A stretch of DNA of 64,000 nt, taken from the NCBI GenBank assembly GCA_020440605.1, contig JAGRNT010000005.1, forward strand, positions 62,001-126,000, in the 5' to 3' direction. The stretch comes from a bacterium (GTDB lineage Bacteria; 4484-113; JAFGCY01). This document shows, piece by piece, positions 41,546 through 49,978 of the stretch (the stretch's first letter is position 1; each line of letters begins with the position of its first letter). The notes under the pieces are model-generated. The model saw nothing but the letters and a program-made list of their open reading frames with translations. It was not told the origin of the DNA and did not search any database. The position numbers were made by a program, and so were the translations under genes.

Positions 41546-42027
41546 TGTTAATGCTGCTGCAACAGCCGGATTCAGTCACACTGGCCAGCGAGGGCCTGGC
41601 ACCGATACTGCAGGCGATCGAATTCACCGCGCGCCAGTGGTTCGCCACCAGTGGCGACGGAGCGATGGCCTGGTTCGTGAATGTGGACTACCGCCAGTAC
41701 TTCGTGCTCAGCGCCTTCATCTTCTGCCTCGGGCTCTATGGCGTGATCGCGCGCCGCAATGCGATCGGGATGCTGCTGGCGCTGGAGCTGATGCTAAACG
41801 CCGTCAACATCAACATGAGCGCGTTCAACTTCTATTACGGACCGAAGCTGACCCTCGCTTCCTTCACGGCCGAGGAATCCGTGATGACGAACATGGGCCA
41901 GATCTTCTCGATATTCACGATCATCGTCGCCGCGGCCGAGGCCGCGGTCGGGCTGGCGATCATCATCGCTTTTTACCGCATGCGCAGGTCCATCATGCTG
42001 GACACTGCCAATCTGATGAAGGACTGA
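41545..42027 (+). CDS. nuoK: NuoK-like subunit with N-terminal extension
   Basis: It has 160 residues, while NuoK is usually about 100. The family core begins at about residue 50 (YFVLSAFIFCLGLYGVIARR). The two membrane glutamates needed for proton transfer are present: E81 in LALELMLNAVNIN and E132 in AAAEAAVGLAI. The N-terminal 50 residues and an enlarged loop before the third helix (about 95-115) are additions. Retention of both glutamates argues that the ion pathway still operates. Confidence 0.9.
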   Translation: MLMLLQQPDSVTLASEGLAPILQAIEFTARQWFATSGDGAMAWFVNVDYRQYFVLSAFIFCLGLYGVIARRNAIGMLLALELMLNAVNINMSAFNFYYGPKLTLASFTAEESVMTNMGQIFSIFTIIVAAAEAAVGLAIIIAFYRMRRSIMLDTANLMKD

Positions 42028-42065
42028 GGAACTGATGTACAGGAAGCAACAGCAGGAGGTGGCCG

Positions 42066-44294
42066 GTGTCTGAGAATCAGGTGCTGCTGCCGCTGATCGC
42101 GCTCCTGCCGCTGCTGGCGGCGGGGGCCGGCCTGCTACTGCGCAGGGCTCCAGCGGCTGTCAGCGCCCTGCTCGGTGTGCTCTCGCTCATTGCCAGCGCC
42201 GGGATGGCGCTCGCTGTCAATGCCGGGCTGGAGCAGGCCGGCGGTCAGAGCAGCTGGATGATCCGCTGGATCAGCGGCTACAGCACCAATGTGCGCAGCG
42301 TACCGCCGATCCCGCTGGCAATGCAGGTCGACTACCTGCAGCTGCTGTTCATCCTGACAACCTGCCTGATCGGCGTGGCCGTGCTGCTGTATGCGATCCG
42401 TGAGCGGCGAGATGACAAGAGGGCAGGACAGTTCCATGCACTGCTGACATTCTTCTGTGGCTCGATGCTGCTGTTCCTCGTCAGCGATACGCTGATCCTG
42501 CTCTACATCGCCTGGGAGCTGATGGGTCTGGCCGGCTACCTGCTGATCCGCCACAGGGGCACGCCGGAGGCCAATCGCGCGGCGCGCCAGGCCTTCTGGA
42601 CCACGCGGGCCACGGACTTCGGCCTGCTGTTCGCGATCTTCATCTTCATGTTCGGACTCAGCCGCTACAACGTGAACTGGGTGCGGCTCAGCCAGATTGA
42701 CTTCAGCGGGCTGTCCCTGCAGTTCCGTGCAGCGATGATGGATGCGGTCAACCAGGACATGATCACCATGGTCGATGCCCAGGCCCGCATGCACAACCTG
42801 CTGCATGATGTCTCCCTGCTGCTGGGGATCGCCGCACTGCTGGCGCTCTTCGCCGTGATCGGCAAGGCCGCGCAGCTGCCGTTGTCATTCTGGCTTGCGG
42901 ATGCGATGGTCGCACCGGCGCCGGTCAGTGCACTGCTGCACAGTGCCACACTGGTGGCCGCCGGTCCGCTGCTGGCCAGCCGGATCCTGCCGGGCTGCAG
43001 CCTGCTGCCGGGCTCCGAGGGCTTCGGCACCGCCAATCTGTACACAACTCCGCTGGCCGCCGCCGTACTGCTCGGCGGGCTGACCCTGCTCGTCGGTGCA
43101 ATCAGCGCCAGTTGCCAGCGCCAGCCCAAGAAGCTGCTGGCCTGGAGCACTGTCAGCCAGCTCGGACTCTGCCTGCTGGGCAGTGGTGTGCTGGCCATGG
43201 AAGCCGCACGCTTCCAGCTGCTGGGCCACGCCCTGTTCAAGGCCGCGCTGTTCCTCGGCGTGGGGATCATCGCCGCACGCTGGCATGAATCCAATACGGA
43301 GCATGCCGCTGAGCACGAACCCGGCTTTGACGAGCTGCGCGGTACCGGCAACCCGCCGCTGCTGTTCTGGCTGGGCCTGCTGCCGGCGGTGCTGAGCCTT
43401 GCCGGCCTCGTGGGAATGGCCGGCTTCTTCGGCAAGGACCAGATCCTCTCGGCGCTGATGAGCCGTGGAAGCCAGAGCGTGGACGGTGTCAGCCTGGCAA
43501 CGGCCATGCCCTCCATGCCGGCCTTCTGGCAGGCGGGAACACTGCTGCTGCTGGCTTCGATTCCCTTCACCGCGGCCTACTGCGCGCGTCTGCTGCACGG
43601 GCTGTGGCCCGCGGCTCCCGGCAATGTGGACGCTGATCATGAAACTGACAATGCCGCACCTGGCTGGGGCCTGCCCGCTGCGATAACGGTTGTGCTGGCA
43701 CTGGCCGGCAGCATCGGTCTCGCGGCCTTCTGGCCCGCCTACCGCGTCTACTTCGAGGGCCGGGCAGCAAACCTGGCCTGGGCCGGAAACCTGGAGCCGC
43801 TGGCAACGGGGCTCTCCCTGCTGCTGCTGGCCGTCGGTGCCGTCACGGGCTGGAACATCGCCGGCGGGCGGCTGAGCGGTCTGGCAACGCCGATGCTGAC
43901 TGGAGTGGCAACGGCCTTCCGCGAAGGGCTCTATCTCAAGCAGTTCCTCACAGGACTGGTGGGAGGCGTGGGTGAATTCCTGGCGATCCTCGCCGGGATC
44001 TCCGACATCCGCCTGCTGGACTGGCTGGCAACGCGCAGCGGAGCGGCGGGCCGCGGGCTGGCAACGGCCGCCGGCTGGCTGGACCTGCACTTCCTGGACG
44101 GCATCCGCTGGTGGTGCTGCGAGATCTGGTGGGCGCTCAGGCGCCTGCACGGCCGCTACTGGCAGAACGGCCAGATCCAGAACTACATGTTCATCCTGCT
44201 GCTGGGCGCAGTGCTGATCTGCATCGTGGTCGCGATTCCGCTCAACGAGACGCTGCGGCTGATAATCGACAGCTACCTCGGGAGGTACAACTAG
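42066..44294 (+). CDS. nuoL: NuoL-like antiporter subunit
   Basis: GTG start 8 nt after AGGAGG; 742 residues. The channel residues are kept: E151 in YIAWELMGLAGYLL and K267 in VIGKAAQLPLSFWLADAM. The family reads GKSAQxPLHxWLPDAMEGPTPVSAL; here the His is Ser and the Glu of AMEGP is Val, while APVSALLHSATLVAAG follows as usual. The C-terminus ends in a helix (LLGAVLICIVVAIPLNETL), consistent with the lateral HL helix end. It is longer than the usual 610-650 residues mainly in loops and the C-terminal region. Confidence 0.93.
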   Translation: MSENQVLLPLIALLPLLAAGAGLLLRRAPAAVSALLGVLSLIASAGMALAVNAGLEQAGGQSSWMIRWISGYSTNVRSVPPIPLAMQVDYLQLLFILTTCLIGVAVLLYAIRERRDDKRAGQFHALLTFFCGSMLLFLVSDTLILLYIAWELMGLAGYLLIRHRGTPEANRAARQAFWTTRATDFGLLFAIFIFMFGLSRYNVNWVRLSQIDFSGLSLQFRAAMMDAVNQDMITMVDAQARMHNLLHDVSLLLGIAALLALFAVIGKAAQLPLSFWLADAMVAPAPVSALLHSATLVAAGPLLASRILPGCSLLPGSEGFGTANLYTTPLAAAVLLGGLTLLVGAISASCQRQPKKLLAWSTVSQLGLCLLGSGVLAMEAARFQLLGHALFKAALFLGVGIIAARWHESNTEHAAEHEPGFDELRGTGNPPLLFWLGLLPAVLSLAGLVGMAGFFGKDQILSALMSRGSQSVDGVSLATAMPSMPAFWQAGTLLLLASIPFTAAYCARLLHGLWPAAPGNVDADHETDNAAPGWGLPAAITVVLALAGSIGLAAFWPAYRVYFEGRAANLAWAGNLEPLATGLSLLLLAVGAVTGWNIAGGRLSGLATPMLTGVATAFREGLYLKQFLTGLVGGVGEFLAILAGISDIRLLDWLATRSGAAGRGLATAAGWLDLHFLDGIRWWCCEIWWALRRLHGRYWQNGQIQNYMFILLLGAVLICIVVAIPLNETLRLIIDSYLGRYN

Positions 44295-45995
44295 TTGGAC
44301 CAGACACAGAGTTTCATAAGCTTCATCTCCTGGGTGAGCAATCCCCTGACCCAGATGATGCTGGCTCCGCTGCTGGGCTGCCTGCTGATCTGCCTGCTGC
44401 CGAGGAAGCAGGTGCTGGCGATCAAGATCGTGGCGCTGGTGTTCTCGCTGCTCAGCCTGCTGTTCGCCGTGCTGCTCGTCACCGGCCTGCCCGAGAGTGC
44501 GGTGAACTGGCAACCCTATGCCGCCTATGAGAACACGGCGGAGAACGTGCGCAACCTGCGCCCGCTGGGACAGTACCTGCCCTTCCAGGCCGAGTTCCAG
44601 GGCTTCCAGTACCGCCAGGACATCGAGTGGATGTCGATCGGCATCGGTGAAAGCCGCAGCTTCAGCGTGCACTACGACGTCGGCATAGACGGCCTCTCCT
44701 TGCCGCTCGTGCTGCTGACCTGCGCGCTGCTGCCGCTGATAGTGATCTGGGGCTGGCACCGCCAGGAGCGCGTGCGCGAATACCTGGCGCTGACCCTGTT
44801 CATGCAGGTTGGGCTGATTGGCTCCTTCGTGGCCCTCGACTACGTGCTGCTCTACCTCTTCTGGGAATGGATGCTGATCCCGATGTACGTGCTGATCGGC
44901 GGCTGGGGCAAGGACCGCGAGAAGGCGGCACGTGCCGCGCTGCGCTTCTTCGTCTATACAATGGCAGGCTCGGTGTTCATGCTGCTCTCGCTGATCACCG
45001 CCAAGGTGATCTGCGCCGGAGTCTACAGCTTCCAGATCCCGGGCATGGCCGCCTTCCTGCTGAACGAGGGCTATACCAACGTGCATCCGGCCCTGCGCAT
45101 GTTCGTGTTCATCGGCTTCCTGCTGGCCTTTGCGGTCAAGGCCCCGCTCTTCCCGCTGCATACCTGGCTGCCTCCCGCGCATACCCAGGCCCCGGCGGAG
45201 ATGTCGGTGATCCTCGCCGCAGTGATGCTCAAGAGCGGGACCTACGCCTTCCTGCGGGTGCTCTACTGGTCCTTCCCGGACATCGGCTACTCCGTCGGCC
45301 CGGTGATCGCCACCTTGGCGGTGGTCGGAATCATCTGGGGTGCGGCGATCACGCTTGTGCAGACCGATATCAAGCGCATGGTGGCCTACAGCTCAATCAG
45401 CCACATGGGCTTCATCCTGCTCGGCGTGAGTGCGATGAACCCGCTGGCAACCACCGGTGCGATCTACCACATGGTGGGCCACGGCGTGATCATCACCACG
45501 CTGTTCCTGCTGGCGGACAGCATCGAGCGCCGCTACGGCACGCGCAATGTGCATGAGATCACCGGCATCGCCTCAGCCTCGCCGCTGCTGGCGGGCATGC
45601 TCTCGCTGGCGGCCTTCGCCGGCATGGGCTTCCCGGCCCTGGCCGGATTCTGGGGCGAGCTGTACAGCCTGCTCGGAGCTTTCGAGAACGGACCGGTCTG
45701 GCAGACGGTGCTCGTCGGCTCGATGGACGGCAGCCGCTATCTGCAGATCCTCTCTGCAGTGGCGGTGATCGGTGTGCTCACGAGTGCGGTCTACATGATC
45801 AGCCTGCTGCAGCGCACCCTGCCAGGTGAGGTTCCGGAAAAGGCGGCCGGCCGCATGCCGCTGCGCGAGGCGCTGGTGCTGCTGCCGCTCGGCGCGGCGA
45901 TCCTGCTGCTGGGAATCTTCCCGAATGCGCTGGTGCGGATGAGCGTCGGCTATACGGCGCTGCTGGATTCAATCCACTCCTCGGGGCTCTACTGA
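44295..45995 (+). CDS. nuoM: NuoM-like antiporter subunit
   Basis: A TTG start follows directly on the nuoL stop codon, with GGGAGG about 9 nt upstream; 566 residues. It is the best conserved subunit: E191 in FWEWMLIPMYVLIG, K282 in AFAVKAPLFPLHTWLPPAHT and K313 in MLKSGTYAFLRV, matching the proton-channel residues of NuoM/ND4. The N-terminal region has a long loop (about 65-125). No nuoN follows; the next gene is plsY on the opposite strand, so the usual third antiporter subunit is missing from this operon. Confidence 0.95.
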   Translation: MDQTQSFISFISWVSNPLTQMMLAPLLGCLLICLLPRKQVLAIKIVALVFSLLSLLFAVLLVTGLPESAVNWQPYAAYENTAENVRNLRPLGQYLPFQAEFQGFQYRQDIEWMSIGIGESRSFSVHYDVGIDGLSLPLVLLTCALLPLIVIWGWHRQERVREYLALTLFMQVGLIGSFVALDYVLLYLFWEWMLIPMYVLIGGWGKDREKAARAALRFFVYTMAGSVFMLLSLITAKVICAGVYSFQIPGMAAFLLNEGYTNVHPALRMFVFIGFLLAFAVKAPLFPLHTWLPPAHTQAPAEMSVILAAVMLKSGTYAFLRVLYWSFPDIGYSVGPVIATLAVVGIIWGAAITLVQTDIKRMVAYSSISHMGFILLGVSAMNPLATTGAIYHMVGHGVIITTLFLLADSIERRYGTRNVHEITGIASASPLLAGMLSLAAFAGMGFPALAGFWGELYSLLGAFENGPVWQTVLVGSMDGSRYLQILSAVAVIGVLTSAVYMISLLQRTLPGEVPEKAAGRMPLREALVLLPLGAAILLLGIFPNALVRMSVGYTALLDSIHSSGLY

Positions 45996-46660
45996 TCGGC
46001 TGAGGCTGCTCCGTCATCGCTGGCAGGTTCTGTGCGCCTGGAGCCGATGCGGCTTTCCGTGCCGTCAAGGATGCGGCGGATATTGCTGCGGTGCGTCCAG
46101 GTGACGAGCAGCGCCAGCGGGATCGCGAAGGCCATGCAGTGCCGAAGTTGGGGCACCGCGATGCTGACCGCGGCCACGGCCAGTCCGGCGAGGATGCTGC
46201 CCACGCTCACCATCCGCGTGGCGGCCAGGCCCAGCAGGAAGACCCCGAGCGGCACCAGCACCCAGATCTGGTATAGCGCGATCAGCACCCCGAGGCTGGT
46301 GGCCACGCCCTTGCCGCCCCGGAACTTCAGCCAGGGAGTGAAGGTATGCCCGAGGATTGCCGCAAGTCCGGTGATCAGCAGCAGCCAGTTGCTGCCGCTG
46401 ACGGTCAGGCCCGGCGGATTGACCGTCGCCATCAGGCGCTGGGCCAGCAGCACGGGCAGCAGGCCCTTGGCGGTATCGAGCAGCAGCACTGTCAGGCCGG
46501 CCTTCCAGCCCATCACGCGCCAGACATTGGTCATGCCGATGTTGCCGCTGCCGTGCCGGCGGATGTCCATTCCGCCGAGGCGGGCGACGATCCAGCCGAA
46601 GGGCAGGGATCCGCTCAGGAACCCGGCCAGGGCCAGTATCGTCAGATAGTAGAGGGGCAC
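45989..46660 (-). CDS. plsY: Acyl-phosphate:glycerol-3-phosphate acyltransferase PlsY
   Basis: This integral membrane enzyme transfers the acyl group from acyl-phosphate to glycerol-3-phosphate, the first step of phospholipid synthesis. The three family motifs are present: SGSLPFGWI (motif 1), HGSGNIGMTNVWRVMG (motif 2) and GHTFTPWLKFRGGKGVATSLG in its middle portion (motif 3, with the FRGGKGVAT core). The 223 residues include a polar C-terminal tail. Its stop codon overlaps the end of nuoM by 7 nt in convergent orientation. Confidence 0.95.
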   Translation of the reverse strand: MPLYYLTILALAGFLSGSLPFGWIVARLGGMDIRRHGSGNIGMTNVWRVMGWKAGLTVLLLDTAKGLLPVLLAQRLMATVNPPGLTVSGSNWLLLITGLAAILGHTFTPWLKFRGGKGVATSLGVLIALYQIWVLVPLGVFLLGLAATRMVSVGSILAGLAVAAVSIAVPQLRHCMAFAIPLALLVTWTHRSNIRRILDGTESRIGSRRTEPASDDGAASADQ

Positions 46661-46668
46661 GCGGGAAG

Positions 46669-46674
46669 TATACT
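46669..46674 (+). promoter_or_regulatory. -10 hexamer (TATACT) of the PP2C gene
   Basis: TATACT lies 38 nt before the chosen ATG at 46713, which has its own ribosome site (AGGAAG). It is in the 52-nt divergent gap with plsY. Confidence 0.5.
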
Positions 46675-46712
46675 CGGTGTGGCCGGCGCAGCCCGGCCCA
46701 GGCAGGAAGCAG

Positions 46713-48302
46713 ATGTCTTGGAATCCATTCAGGCGCAGGGAAGATCATGATGAGGCCGCTGAGGCCCAGGCCGGTGCGCAGCCGGATGCGCGCATGCAGG
46801 GCGAGGATGACCCGACCGATCCGCTGATCAGCACGGCTGTCTACAGCGAAAACTGCAGCCTGCTGCATGACTGGGACGGGCTGCGGCTGGAAAGCGTCAG
46901 CATCGGCGGAGCTGCTGCTCCGGCCTTCCTGAAGCTCAGTGCCAGCCGCGAATCCGCCCTGAGCAGCGCCCTGCCGGGGATCCTCACCGGCTGCGAAGCG
47001 CTCTGCGGTCTGCGGGATCTGCTGGCCGATGGCAACGCGGTGTTCAGTGCCGCACTGGAACCGGCGGGCCTGCACTTTGACGAATTCGAGACCGCACTGC
47101 GCGAGGGCCGGATCAGCCTGCGGCCGCTGGACCTGCTGCTGGGGATGCGCGATCTGGCGCTGCTGCTGGTCCAGTGCAGCGGGCATGGCCTCAGCTGGCA
47201 ACCCGGTCGAGCGGGCCTGAGCTTCACGGAAGTGCATGCTGCCGGGAATGGACTGTCCCGCTGGCAACTGCGCTTCCTGGACTTCGGCGCTCTGCGGGAA
47301 GGCACGGGCGCTGACCCCTCCGAGGTCCTGACCCTGCTCAGGCCACTGGTGGATGCGGCCCTGGCGGATAACCGGCTGTTGCCAAATGCCAGCAGCGCTG
47401 ACCTGCGGGCACTGCTGGACAGGCTTGCCGCGGACGAGAGTCTAGATGCGGCCGCGATTGCAGCAGGCATCACGGCGGCACTCAACGGCCTGCGTCTGCA
47501 GGGGCATGGCACGACTGACAACGGCATGCGCCGCCAGCACAATGAGGATGCCTGGCTGCTGGCGGAGATCCGCCAGCACAGCGCCATCGGCTCCAGCCTG
47601 CAGCTCGCGGTGGTTGCCGACGGGATGGGCGGGCATGAAAGCGGGGAGATTGCCAGTTCCCTGTCACTGGCAATGCTGCGCCAGCAGCTGCAGGTCTCGC
47701 TCACCGCACCGAGCACGCGCCCGGTGGACACGGCTGCGCTGCCGCGCCAGCTGGAAAGCATCATTCCCGGAATCAACCGTGCGCTGATTGATCGCAGTGC
47801 GATGGAACAGGCGATGACCGGAATGGGCACTACGCTCTGTGGGATCGTTGCCCTGTCGGGCAGCAGCACGCTCAGTACCGGGAGCGCACTCGCGGCGGCC
47901 TTCTTCAATGTCGGTGACAGCCGCGCCTACCTCATCTCGGGCCGGGAGCTGATCCGCATGACCCGTGACCACAGCTTCGTGCAGCAGCTCGTTGACAGCG
48001 GGGAGATCAATGCGGACGAGGCCTTCGACCATCCGCGCAAGAACGTGATCACACGCTGCCTCGGCGGTGACGGGCTGGAGATCCAGGCCGATGTCACGCC
48101 CTTCAGGCCCGGGCCGGCGGAGCGGATCCTGATCTGCAGCGACGGCCTGACTGATGCACTGCGCGACCGGGAGATCGCCGCGGTGCTGGAACGGCATGCG
48201 GAGGATCCACTGCCGCTTGTGGCGCAGGCTCTCGTCGATGCCGCCAACGCCGCGGGCGGGCCTGACAACATCACGGTACTGCTGCTGGACTGCCGGATCT
48301 AG
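46713..48302 (+). CDS. PP2C-type protein phosphatase with kinase-like N-terminal region
   Basis: Residues 262-529 are a PP2C/PPM phosphatase: N277-E278-D279 (RRQHNEDAW), D303-G304 (VVADGMGGHESGE), NVGDSRAYLI, MTRDHSFVQQLVD, ICSDGLTDAL and GGPDNITVLLL supply the metal-binding Asp residues, so it should be active on Ser/Thr phosphate. The first about 240 residues are unusual. GHGLSWQPGRAGLSF followed by WQLRFLDFGALREG recalls the catalytic loop and DFG of a protein kinase, without the HRD Asp and Asn. A pseudokinase fused to a phosphatase is a possible reading. No partner kinase is in the window. Confidence 0.88.
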   Translation: MSWNPFRRREDHDEAAEAQAGAQPDARMQGEDDPTDPLISTAVYSENCSLLHDWDGLRLESVSIGGAAAPAFLKLSASRESALSSALPGILTGCEALCGLRDLLADGNAVFSAALEPAGLHFDEFETALREGRISLRPLDLLLGMRDLALLLVQCSGHGLSWQPGRAGLSFTEVHAAGNGLSRWQLRFLDFGALREGTGADPSEVLTLLRPLVDAALADNRLLPNASSADLRALLDRLAADESLDAAAIAAGITAALNGLRLQGHGTTDNGMRRQHNEDAWLLAEIRQHSAIGSSLQLAVVADGMGGHESGEIASSLSLAMLRQQLQVSLTAPSTRPVDTAALPRQLESIIPGINRALIDRSAMEQAMTGMGTTLCGIVALSGSSTLSTGSALAAAFFNVGDSRAYLISGRELIRMTRDHSFVQQLVDSGEINADEAFDHPRKNVITRCLGGDGLEIQADVTPFRPGPAERILICSDGLTDALRDREIAAVLERHAEDPLPLVAQALVDAANAAGGPDNITVLLLDCRI

Positions 48303-49969
48303 CTGCCGAACACGGCGATCGTGGAGCTGCCGGGATCACTGACGTACAGGTAGCCCGTGGCCGGATCATAGGCCAGCCCCGCCGGTCCCTCCAGTGCGAA
48401 TTCCACGTTGAGCAGGCCCTCACTGCCGAACTGGAAGCTGTACTCGCCTGCGCTGTCAAACACACTTACACGCCGCTCAGGCGGCTCGCTGACGAACAGC
48501 CGTCCGAAGGCATCCGCCACCACACTGTGCGGGCCGGTGAGAACACCGTTGCCAGCCGGGCGGATCAGCTCGGAGGAGGCGGCGAACTCAGAGTCAATCA
48601 GCAGCACGCGGTCATTGCCAGTGTCGGCTATTGCCATCCCACCATCCTCATGCAGCAGGATCCCTGAAGCGCCAGACAGCACGAGCTGCTGGTCCAGCGG
48701 ATCCAGCGGGGCATCGAGGTAGACCCCGAGCGGGGTGAAGCTCTGCAGCAGGTTGCGCCCGCCGTCAAGGGTCACGATCCGCTCGCCGTCCGTGCAGATC
48801 CCGCTCAGACTGCTGAACTCGCCGGGGCCGCTGCCCGCAGCTCCGAACTTCGAGCGGTAGTCCAGGGCGGAATTGAAGCGGAAGACCTGGCTGTAGCCGC
48901 GGTCGCAGATGTAGAGGTCGCCATTGCCCGGATCGATTGCCAGGGCGGCGGGGTCACGCATCGGAGCGGTGCCCAGCCTGTCAATCCGGCGCTGCAGCCG
49001 GCCCTCCCCGTCGAAGACCAGCAGGGCGGGGTCAGCGCCGTCAGCGACCAGCAGCCGCCGGTTCCCGTTGTCAAACAGCAGGCTGCCCGGAGCGGCGAGC
49101 TGCGGACTGCTGATCCGCCCACGCAGGTCGAAGTCCACCGCCGGGCTATCCAGCGCGGCTGACAGTTCGCTCTCGATGCCGTTGTCACGCAGGACAGCCA
49201 GGGCATACTCATAGCTGCCTGTGGCGGGCAGGATGTCCGTATGCCGCCCGGCCTGCAGCACTTCGGTGTTGAGCTGGCTGAAGGATTCCGCACCTGCTTC
49301 CCGGCGGAACAGGTTGAAGCCGGCGGCAGCCGGTACGTTGTCCCACTCCAGGTAGCGGATCATGCTCGTGGCCGCCAGCAGGCGCGGAGCGGGCGGGGCG
49401 GGCAAGGGGTACTCCTCCGGCAGCGGGCCATAGAGGGCATAGCGGCCGAAGTCGGTGATGCTGAAGCTGAGCGTCAGTCCGTCCTCCGCAGGGCTGGCGC
49501 TGATCCCCGCCGCCTCATAGCGTCCGCTGGCAGCATTCCAGCGCTGCACATCCAGCGGCGTAGCAGTAGGCCAGGCCGATGCCAGACTGAGCTGCAGCTC
49601 GATGCTGCCATCCAGCACGGCGGGCACGAAACGGCCGTCCACCGCTGACACGGACGCCGCCTGGGCAGCCGGTTCCTCATCCGCCAGTGGCTCGGGAGCG
49701 GGCATGCTGCCGCTGATCTCCAGGGCCAGGGCCAGTTCGCGGCCCGCCACGCCCGGCAGGCCGCGGTCGGCCTCGCTGCGGTCGCGCAGTGCGATCTCCA
49801 CGGCCTCCGCCAGGCTGCCCGGCTGGATCAGTGCGGTGATCAGGCCGTTGTCACTCTGCACCCGCGTCAGGGTCTGCTCATCCGGGCTGAACTGCACGTA
49901 GCTCGAGCCGCCGCCGCAGCCGCAGAGCAGCAGGGCCAGCAGGGCCCAGTGGATCCTCTCTCCCCTCAT
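48299..49969 (-). CDS. NHL-repeat lipoprotein, 556 aa
   Basis: Signal peptide and lipobox (LLLCGC) follow an AGGAG ribosome site. The C-terminal half is an NHL-type beta-propeller: PAALAIDPGNGDLYICDRG, GGMAIADTGNDRVLLIDSE and GLAYDPATGYLYVSDPGS are repeat signatures. The N-terminal half contains a fibronectin-like segment (RYLEWDNVPAAAGFNLFR). NHL propellers in secreted proteins usually bind ligands or partner proteins. The stop codon overlaps that of the phosphatase gene. Confidence 0.87.
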   Translation of the reverse strand: MRGERIHWALLALLLCGCGGGSSYVQFSPDEQTLTRVQSDNGLITALIQPGSLAEAVEIALRDRSEADRGLPGVAGRELALALEISGSMPAPEPLADEEPAAQAASVSAVDGRFVPAVLDGSIELQLSLASAWPTATPLDVQRWNAASGRYEAAGISASPAEDGLTLSFSITDFGRYALYGPLPEEYPLPAPPAPRLLAATSMIRYLEWDNVPAAAGFNLFRREAGAESFSQLNTEVLQAGRHTDILPATGSYEYALAVLRDNGIESELSAALDSPAVDFDLRGRISSPQLAAPGSLLFDNGNRRLLVADGADPALLVFDGEGRLQRRIDRLGTAPMRDPAALAIDPGNGDLYICDRGYSQVFRFNSALDYRSKFGAAGSGPGEFSSLSGICTDGERIVTLDGGRNLLQSFTPLGVYLDAPLDPLDQQLVLSGASGILLHEDGGMAIADTGNDRVLLIDSEFAASSELIRPAGNGVLTGPHSVVADAFGRLFVSEPPERRVSVFDSAGEYSFQFGSEGLLNVEFALEGPAGLAYDPATGYLYVSDPGSSTIAVFGS

Positions 49970-49978
49970 CAGGCGCTC

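Noticed and set aside
44295..45995. nuoL/nuoM as part of an Mrp-type antiporter locus
   Set aside because: No Mrp-specific subunits are present and the genes follow clear NuoC, D, H, J and K homologues in standard order.
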